Translations under genes and position numbers: made by a program | Shown: positions 58,058 through 64,000 of the stretch, in pieces | Numbering within the stretch: position 1 is the stretch's first letter | Layout: the number at the start of each line of letters is the position of its first letter | The notes under the pieces: generated by a model | Databases searched by the model: none | What the model was told of the DNA's origin: nothing | What the model saw: the letters and a program-made list of their open reading frames with translations, nothing else | NCBI GenBank assembly: GCA_965662365.1 | Contig: CBFIHR010000005.1 | Location: forward strand, 1 to 64,000 | Source of the DNA: CAWVWD01 sp965662365 | GTDB taxonomy: Bacteria > Bacteroidota > Bacteroidia > Chitinophagales > Saprospiraceae | DNA: 64,000 bases | Direction: 5' to 3'

Positions 58058-60703
58058 ATGAGTTTATCAACACGTTACAGCCCGACAGAAACCGAGGCGA
58101 AATGGTACGAGCATTGGATGGAAAAGGACTATTTTAGTTCAAAAGTGGATACGGAAAAAGAACCGTTTACTGTCGTCATTCCGCCGCCGAATGTCACTGG
58201 TGTCTTGCACATGGGACACATGCTGAACAATACGATTCAAGATGTTTTGATTCGTAAGGCTCGTTTGGAAGGTAAAAATGCGTGTTGGGTGCCTGGAACG
58301 GATCATGCGTCGATTGCGACAGAAGCGAAGGTTGTGAAAATGTTGCGGGAACGTGGGATTAAGAAGTCGGATTTGACTCGGGACGAGTTTATGAAATATG
58401 CCTGGGAATGGAAAGAGGAATATGGCGGCATTATTTTGAAACAGTTGCGAAAGTTGGGGGCTTCTTGTGATTGGAAACGCACACGTTTCACAATGGAACC
58501 GAAATTATCGGATGCGGTTTTGGACGCTTTCGTTCATTTGTACGAAAAAGGACATATTTATCGTGGTTTGAGAATGATAAATTGGGATCCGGAAGCTCAA
58601 ACAGTTTTGTCAAATGAGGAAGTAATTTATAAAGATGTGACTTCAAAATTGTATCACGTTCGATACAAAATCGAAGGTACAGAAGATGAATACGTAACAA
58701 TTGCAACAGTTCGACCAGAAACGATTTTGGGCGATTCGGCGATTGCCGTAAATCCTAAAGATGAGCGTTTTACGCATTTGCACGGCAAGCGTGCGATTGT
58801 GCCGATGGCGAATCGTTCGATTCCGATTATTGCGGATAGATATGTTGATGTGGAGTTTGGAACTGGTTGTTTGAAAATCACGCCAGCACACGACCCGAAC
58901 GATTATGAAATTGGTCAAACGCATGGTTTAGAAACAATTGATATTTTGAATCCAAATGGTACAATGAGTGAAGCGGCTGGTTTTTACGTTGGTGAAGATC
59001 GTTTTAAGGCTCGTAAGTTGATTGTCAAGGATTTAGAGGAAATTGGTGCTTTGGTGAAAATCGAAGATTATAAAAATAAAGTGGGTCATTCGGAGCGTAC
59101 AAATGCAGTGATTGAACCTCGTTTGTCGTTGCAATGGTACGTCAATATGGAGGAATTGGTGAAACCTGCGATTAAAGCGGTGGAAACTGATGAAGTGGCA
59201 TTTTTGCCGCCGAAGTTCAAAAATACGTACAATCACTGGATGAACAACATCAAAAACTGGTGTATTTCTCGACAATTATGGTGGGGACAACGGATTCCTG
59301 CGTTTTATGTTGGTGAAGAAGTTTTTGTTGCAAAAACGGCTGACGAAGCATTGGCAAAAGCCAAAGAAAAATTAAATAATCCAAACTTAACGGTGGAGGA
59401 TTTGCGTCAAGATGATGATGTTTTAGATACTTGGTTTTCTTCTTGGCTGTGGCCAATTTCAGTTTTCGACGGTTTCGAAACTCGTGAAGAATTGGATTAT
59501 TATTATCCGACTTCGGTTTTGGTGACTGGCTGGGATATTATCTTTTTGTGGGTGGCGAGAATGATTATCGCTGGTTATGAGTTTGAGGGTAAACGCCCGT
59601 TTGAGCAAGTTTACTTTACGGGTATGGTTCGTGATAAACAACGCCGCAAGATGAGTAAATCTCTCGGAAACTCGCCTGATGCGTTGAAGTTGATTGAGGA
59701 ATTTGGTGCGGATGGCGTTCGTTTTGGAATGTTGTCTTCGGCTGCGGCTGGCAATGATTTGTTGTTTGATGAGAAATTGTGTGAGCAAGGTTTGGCGTTT
59801 TCTAATAAAATGTGGAATGCGTTACGTTTAATTAAATCTTGGGAAGTTGTCGAGGAAAATCCGAACAAAGATTCTCAAAAACTAAACGATTTATCAATCG
59901 CTTGGATGCAGACGAAATTGCAAAAGGAATTAGCAATTTTAGAAGAAAATATTCAGAATTTCCGCTTGTCAGAAGGCTTGATGAACTTGCGTAATTTTAT
60001 CTGGAATGAGTTCTGTTCTTGGTATTTGGAAATGGTAAAACCTGTTTATGGTGAACCGATTGACCGCAAAACACTCGACGCAACGATTAATTTATACGAA
60101 CAAATGATGACAGCTTTACATCCGTTTATGCCGTTCACGACGGAGGAAATTTGGCATCAATTGAAAGAGCGTCAAGAAGGCGAAGATTGTATCGTTTCGA
60201 CTTGGAAAACTGGTGGCGAATTTGATGCGGCTTTATTAAAAGAGGTCGAGTTTGCACAGTCGATTGTTTCTAATATTAGAGATATTCGTAAGAAAAATCA
60301 ATTGAAAGATAGAGAACCGTTGACGGCATTTATTCAAACATCGAGCGAAGCTGCGTCGATTTTGAAAAATGATAATATTTATCCTTTATTAATGCGTTTG
60401 GGATATTTAGAATCTATCGAAGTAACGGAGAATGAGCCAGAATCTACGGTTTCGTTCGTGACTGGTGCGGAAAAATTCTACATTAAAATTGAAAAAGAAA
60501 TCGATGTAGAGGCAGAACGAGAACGTTTAACCACAGAATTAGAGCGGGCGAAAAAGTTTCTGATTGGTGTAACCAAAAAGTTAGGAAACGAACGTTTTGT
60601 GAATAATGCGCCAGAAGCGGTTGTTGCGAAAGAAAAGCAAAAACTGGCTGACGGTGAGGCAAGAGTGAAATCGTTGGAAGAGAGTCTGGCGAAGTTAGGT
60701 TAA
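58058..60703 (+). CDS. valS: Valyl-tRNA synthetase
   Basis: An 881-residue class I aminoacyl-tRNA synthetase that charges tRNA-Val. The HIGH-type motif is HMGH (residues 51-54, PPPNVTGVLHMGHMLNN), the tRNA-editing CP1 domain lies around 190-340 (TIATVRPETILGDSAIAVN, TGCLKITPAHDPNDYEIG), the KMSKS motif is exact at about 531-535 (RRKMSKSLGNSPD), an anticodon-binding helical domain follows, and the C-terminal coiled coil ends the protein (ERERLTTELERAKKFL). Full length and complete. Confidence 0.98.
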   Translation: MSLSTRYSPTETEAKWYEHWMEKDYFSSKVDTEKEPFTVVIPPPNVTGVLHMGHMLNNTIQDVLIRKARLEGKNACWVPGTDHASIATEAKVVKMLRERGIKKSDLTRDEFMKYAWEWKEEYGGIILKQLRKLGASCDWKRTRFTMEPKLSDAVLDAFVHLYEKGHIYRGLRMINWDPEAQTVLSNEEVIYKDVTSKLYHVRYKIEGTEDEYVTIATVRPETILGDSAIAVNPKDERFTHLHGKRAIVPMANRSIPIIADRYVDVEFGTGCLKITPAHDPNDYEIGQTHGLETIDILNPNGTMSEAAGFYVGEDRFKARKLIVKDLEEIGALVKIEDYKNKVGHSERTNAVIEPRLSLQWYVNMEELVKPAIKAVETDEVAFLPPKFKNTYNHWMNNIKNWCISRQLWWGQRIPAFYVGEEVFVAKTADEALAKAKEKLNNPNLTVEDLRQDDDVLDTWFSSWLWPISVFDGFETREELDYYYPTSVLVTGWDIIFLWVARMIIAGYEFEGKRPFEQVYFTGMVRDKQRRKMSKSLGNSPDALKLIEEFGADGVRFGMLSSAAAGNDLLFDEKLCEQGLAFSNKMWNALRLIKSWEVVEENPNKDSQKLNDLSIAWMQTKLQKELAILEENIQNFRLSEGLMNLRNFIWNEFCSWYLEMVKPVYGEPIDRKTLDATINLYEQMMTALHPFMPFTTEEIWHQLKERQEGEDCIVSTWKTGGEFDAALLKEVEFAQSIVSNIRDIRKKNQLKDREPLTAFIQTSSEAASILKNDNIYPLLMRLGYLESIEVTENEPESTVSFVTGAEKFYIKIEKEIDVEAERERLTTELERAKKFLIGVTKKLGNERFVNNAPEAVVAKEKQKLADGEARVKSLEESLAKLG

Positions 60704-60711
60704 TATTAGTT

Positions 60712-60748
60712 CAAGGGGTCGAATGCTTTCAAAGCAACCGACCCCTTT
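60712..60748 (+). terminator. Terminator of valS
   Basis: AAGGGGTCG (60712-60720) and CGACCCCTT (60738-60746) with inner TGCTTT/AAAGCA form a nearly full stem, then TTG. Confidence 0.85.
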
Positions 60749-60779
60749 TGATAAAAAGTTTGATAAAAAGGAAAATTAC

Positions 60780-61643
60780 TTACCGCCGTTTCCAAACCAA
60801 AGATGGAATTGTTTCTGTCTTGCTGATAATATCCGCCATTTTTAGAGAATAGACCACACTTCTCAACATTTTATTACTTACCCATCCATGAATCGCCCAC
60901 TCAGTTTGATGATACCAACGTTTGACATCTTTTAGTTTTTGTCCGTAGCGTTCGCTGACTAAGTTGATAACATCTTCATTTTGCATAAATTTATCGTTCG
61001 AGTCATGAATTGTACGTAGTAAGCGAATCAGATTATTGGGTTGTTTTTTGATAATTCTATTCGAAGCAGCAACCACAAAACAAGGCCAAGGCGTGTAGTA
61101 TTCACCGATTCGTCTTAATTGACCAGAATCGACATAAGGTTTTGTCGTATATTTTTCCCAATAAAAAACATCTGTCTCCTGTTTTTTTAGGCTTTCTAAT
61201 GCACCGTCTAAATTCTTAATAACTTTAAATTGTGCTGTGTCAATATTTTTTTCTTTTGAGTTTGCATCGACAATTGCCATCAAATGCGAACCTGAACCCA
61301 AACGACTAATTGCATAGTTTTTATCAAAAATATGTTGGTAATTATCCAATGGGTTGTCGGCAGCCGTATGAACGCCCCAGCACAATGGCGAAATCACATA
61401 GTTACTAATTATCTTGCTCGGGTTTCCTTTTATAATCGAATTGACAATACCTTCGGTCAATAAGATACAGACATCCACCTCGTCGTTTTCTAAGGCTTGT
61501 GTCATTTGGCCAGTTCCACCTTTGAAGGTAATCCACTCTACATCAACGCCTCGTGACGCAAAATCTCCGTTTTCTATCGCTAAATGAATCGGTAGATTAA
61601 AATGTTCGGGAACTCCGCCGATTCTGATTTTATTACTTTTCAT
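60780..61643 (-). CDS. Substrate-binding-protein fold of the NMT1/Ca3427-like type, cytoplasmic
   Basis: A 287-residue type II periplasmic-binding-protein fold. The opening KIRIGGVPEHFNLPIHLAIENGDFASRGVDVEW and FKGGTGQMTQALENDEVDVCILLTEG match the NMT1/THI5-like group; GSGSHLMAIVDA and FVVAASNRIIKKQP continue the fold. There is no signal peptide or lipobox, which is unusual for a transporter subunit, and no ABC genes are adjacent. It resembles the Ca3427-like stand-alone proteins known from yeast and some bacteria (from memory). The ligand is unknown, possibly a pyrimidine-type small molecule. Confidence 0.85.
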   Translation of the reverse strand: MKSNKIRIGGVPEHFNLPIHLAIENGDFASRGVDVEWITFKGGTGQMTQALENDEVDVCILLTEGIVNSIIKGNPSKIISNYVISPLCWGVHTAADNPLDNYQHIFDKNYAISRLGSGSHLMAIVDANSKEKNIDTAQFKVIKNLDGALESLKKQETDVFYWEKYTTKPYVDSGQLRRIGEYYTPWPCFVVAASNRIIKKQPNNLIRLLRTIHDSNDKFMQNEDVINLVSERYGQKLKDVKRWYHQTEWAIHGWVSNKMLRSVVYSLKMADIISKTETIPSLVWKRR

Positions 61644-61800
61644 GTTAACAAATATAAGAGAATATATTAATTTTAGGTTGAGATTAGTGCGTAGGAATAT
61701 AAATTAAATAAAGGTTCTATTCTATTTTAAAGATTGGCTCTTATTCTGAAATAATTCCGCCTATTTTAAACCCAAAATTTCGTTAATTTGTAGTAACAAA

Positions 61801-61920
61801 AGTGAATTGCAAGTTGCGTGTTACGAGTTTATTTGATTGCTTATCTCAAAATTTTGAGAAACGAAGGAGCGATTTTACACCATAAATAGGTGTATTTAAA
61901 GCCGCAACTCGTAACTCGCC
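61801..61920. repeat. Inverted TACGAGTT-type repeat before uvrC
   Basis: GTTACGAGTT (61820-61829) and AACTCGTAAC (61906-61915) are perfect reverse complements. Related sequence is in the grpE-dnaJ gap (10067-10082). The right copy lies inside the longest possible uvrC reading. Confidence 0.6.
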
Positions 61921-61937
61921 ACACGAAAAAAAAAATT

Positions 61938-63740
61938 TTGACGGATAAAGATTATCAACAAGTGATGCCTACCTGGCCGGAGGACCCTGGGATTTATAAA
62001 TTTATAGATGCCAAAGAAACGATTTTATATGTCGGTAAGGCGAAGAATTTGAAGAAGCGATTGATGTCGTATTTTGGCAATCGTAAGGATAGGCGACAAA
62101 AGACGAAAGCCCTGGTGCGTAATGCGCATCATGTAGAATATACGATAGTCGAAACGGAACAAGACGCTTTATTATTAGAATCAACGCTGATCAAACGCTA
62201 TCAACCTCGCTACAACGTGCAGCTAAAAGATGGCAAATCGTATCCGTATATTTGTATCAAAAATGAGCGATTTCCACGAGTTTTTGTGACCAGAAAAGTC
62301 TTTCGGGACGGCTCGGATTATTTTGGTCCTTATCCATCTAAAAAGCGAGTTTATGCGATTATGGATTTGATTAAAAACCTGTTTCCACTCCGGACTTGTA
62401 CCTATAATTTGTCGGAAGACAATATCAATAAAGGCAAATTTAAAGTCTGTTTAGAATATCATATCAAGAACTGCAAAGGCCCTTGTGCGAACTTAGAAAG
62501 TGAACAAACCTACAATCGTAAAATCAAGGAAATCAAGAACTTACTTAAAGGAAATTTTGCATCGGTCAAGGGGTTGTTGAAGGAAGAAATGCAGGCTTTC
62601 GCCGAAAATTTAGACTTCGAAAAAGCTCAAGAACACAAGATAAAACTTGATGCCTTAGAAGATTATCAAGGCAGGTCAACGGTTGTTAATCCTAAGATTC
62701 GTGATGTTGATGTTTTTTCAATTGAAACAGACGAAAAACAGGCTTTTGTGAATTACCTGAAAGTCGTCAATGGTGCGATTATCAATACCTACACCTTGGA
62801 AATGACGCAAAATTTAGATGATGAGAAAAAGGATTTATTAGAGTTTGCGATACAAACTTTACGGGAAAAATTCAATTCCATCGCTCCAGAGATTTTAGTG
62901 CCGTTTGACGTGGATTTTCCTGATGCAAAAGTGGAAGTCGTTGTACCAAAAATCGGTGATAAGAAGAATCTGGTCGATTTGTCTTTAAAAAATGTGACCT
63001 ATTTCAAATTACAAAAACAAAAACAAGAACTCGCCAAATTGGGCAAACAAAAATCGACCGAGCGAATTTTATTGACCATGAAAAAAGACCTGCAAATGAG
63101 CGAATTACCTCGACATATTGAGTGTTTTGATAACTCGAATATTCAAGGTTCTTATCCGACTTCATCTTGTGTGGTTTTTCGAGATACGAAACCTTCTAAA
63201 AAAGAATATCGGCATTTCCATGTCAAAACGGTGGTTGGTCCAAATGATTTTGCATCAATGGAAGAGGTCGTTTTTCGTCGCTATAAACGTATGCTGGCAG
63301 AGGGCAAGTCCTTGCCAAATCTGATTGTTATTGATGGTGGAAAAGGGCAGTTGAGTTCAGCCGTAAAAAGCCTAAAAGTATTGGGAATTTTGGAACAAGT
63401 GACCATTATCGGCATCGCTAAAAAGTTGGAAGAGTTGTTTTATCCGAATGATCCGATTCCGTTGTATTTGAATAAGCGTTCGGAAACCTTGAAAGTGATT
63501 CAGCAAGCTCGTGACGAAGCACACCGTTTTGCAATTACCTTTCACCGTCAATTGCGTTCTAAGGATTTTATTCAAACAGAACTCACCAAAATTCAAGGTA
63601 TTGGTGAAAAAACAGCGGATAAGTTACTGACACATTTCGGCTCGACCGAAAAGGTAAAAACAGCCCTGTTTAGCGAGTTGCAGGAAGTCGTTGGTAAATC
63701 GGCAGCGACTAAAGTGATGGATTATTTTAAGGAGAAGTAA
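61938..63740 (+). CDS. uvrC: Excinuclease ABC subunit C
   Basis: The nuclease of UvrABC nucleotide-excision repair, about 600 residues. The GIY-YIG domain (PGIYKFIDAKETILYVGKAKNL), the UVR motif region (LLKEEMQAFAENLDFEKAQEHK), the RNase H-like C-terminal nuclease (HIECFDNSNIQGSYPTSS, NLIVIDGGKGQLSSA) and the HhH2 tail (KIQGIGEKTADKLLTHFG) are all present. I place the start at the TTG at 61938 (TDKDYQQVMPTWPEDPGIY), which matches the usual family start. The reading can also begin at GTG 61890, but that adds 16 residues encoded by an intergenic repeat; the ATG at 61965 is a third option. Confidence 0.95.
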   Translation: MTDKDYQQVMPTWPEDPGIYKFIDAKETILYVGKAKNLKKRLMSYFGNRKDRRQKTKALVRNAHHVEYTIVETEQDALLLESTLIKRYQPRYNVQLKDGKSYPYICIKNERFPRVFVTRKVFRDGSDYFGPYPSKKRVYAIMDLIKNLFPLRTCTYNLSEDNINKGKFKVCLEYHIKNCKGPCANLESEQTYNRKIKEIKNLLKGNFASVKGLLKEEMQAFAENLDFEKAQEHKIKLDALEDYQGRSTVVNPKIRDVDVFSIETDEKQAFVNYLKVVNGAIINTYTLEMTQNLDDEKKDLLEFAIQTLREKFNSIAPEILVPFDVDFPDAKVEVVVPKIGDKKNLVDLSLKNVTYFKLQKQKQELAKLGKQKSTERILLTMKKDLQMSELPRHIECFDNSNIQGSYPTSSCVVFRDTKPSKKEYRHFHVKTVVGPNDFASMEEVVFRRYKRMLAEGKSLPNLIVIDGGKGQLSSAVKSLKVLGILEQVTIIGIAKKLEELFYPNDPIPLYLNKRSETLKVIQQARDEAHRFAITFHRQLRSKDFIQTELTKIQGIGEKTADKLLTHFGSTEKVKTALFSELQEVVGKSAATKVMDYFKEK

Positions 63741-63882
63741 ACACTTGAATTGTTTTACGGCTCTTTTTACTGTTTTTTTGTAGATGAATTTAGAAACCCC
63801 TAACTTCGCAGCGTAGAATGCAACATAGCATAAGAACGAAATGGCACAGCATTACTGCTGTTCAATCAAAATCTAAAACATC

Positions 63883-64000
63883 ATGATAGAAAAGATAAAA
63901 ACCTATATCTTAGTTCAGCACAAAGTCAGTGACCTTGCCAAATGGAAAAAAATATTCGAACGAAATGATCCTCGCTGGGAAACTGCAGGAATGCGTCTGA
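63883..64000 (+). CDS. Small protein, 5' part only (cut by right edge)
   Basis: An ATG at 63883 opens a frame of 39 residues that continues past the window end. It reads MIEKIKTYILVQHKVSDLAK then WKKIFERNDPRWETAGMRL. The pattern VQHKVSDxxKWKxxF is typical of small dimeric alpha/beta-barrel (ABM-like or related DUF) proteins, but only the first part is visible, so this is tentative. It lies 143 bases after uvrC on the same strand. Confidence 0.65.
   Translation, partial: MIEKIKTYILVQHKVSDLAKWKKIFERNDPRWETAGMRL

Noticed and set aside
1..64000. tRNA or rRNA genes, prophage, insertion sequences
   Set aside because: The larger intergenic regions were read by eye and showed no cloverleaf-like segments, transposase, integrase or phage structural genes; a covariance-model scan could still find a short RNA.

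Overview
The window is AT-rich chromosomal DNA from a member of the Bacteroidota, most likely a gliding or filamentous Saprospiria/Chitinophagia-type organism (the class is inference). The evidence is a PorX response regulator, a PorP/SprF-family protein, SprB-repeat giant proteins and a LamG protein that end in the type IX secretion (T9SS) type B C-terminal domain, a bacteroidetal ECF sigma factor, a non-canonical GlmU-like protein, and several promoters that fit the bacteroidetal consensus (TTTG, about 20 nt, TAnnTTTG). No tRNA, rRNA, CRISPR array, insertion sequence or prophage was seen.

Layout. 1-6.8 kb: the 3' end of a heptad-repeat coiled-coil gene, a double AAA+ ATPase with two N-terminal beta-rich repeats, two unknown exported proteins, ribosomal protein L31 type B and a GlmU-like sugar nucleotidyltransferase. 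6.85-12.2 kb: an ECF sigma factor whose upstream region is packed with TTTGTTnAAC-type half-sites, a membrane hydrolase, grpE-dnaJ, and a MOSC/pterin dehydratase pair. 12.4-22.9 kb: a LamG T9SS cargo protein, PorX, an HD hydrolase, a protein of 23-residue repeats with a peptidoglycan-binding domain, methionine aminopeptidase, an AtoE-type transporter. 23-27.7 kb: rpsF-rpsR-rplI and the trkA-trkH potassium uptake pair. 27.9-36.1 kb: TPR, sialidase-like, lipoprotein and Sel1 genes, a BlaI/BlaR1-like pair with no beta-lactamase gene, rsgA, and a geranylgeranylglyceryl-phosphate-synthase homologue. 36.9-50 kb: the largest block, two SprB-repeat adhesin-like proteins (2556 and 1227 aa) followed by a PorP/SprF protein. 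50.1-64 kb: a membrane MutS-like ATPase, iscS-iscU-iscA, an M14 peptidase, valS, an orphan periplasmic-binding-protein fold, uvrC and the start of one more gene cut by the right edge.

How it fits together. The T9SS theme links PorX (regulation), PorP/SprF (outer-membrane partner) and three secreted cargo proteins; the ECF sigma factor may belong to the same circuit but this is not shown by the sequence. The rest is mostly housekeeping (translation, chaperones, Fe-S assembly, DNA repair, K+ uptake). The observations most worth following are the operator-like array at the sigma gene, the 21-bp coiled-coil-encoding repeat at the left edge, the four-module internal duplication in the giant adhesin, the 866-bp leader with a perfect 15-bp inverted repeat ahead of it, the BlaI operator candidate, and the 2+2 domain layout of the AAA+ protein.
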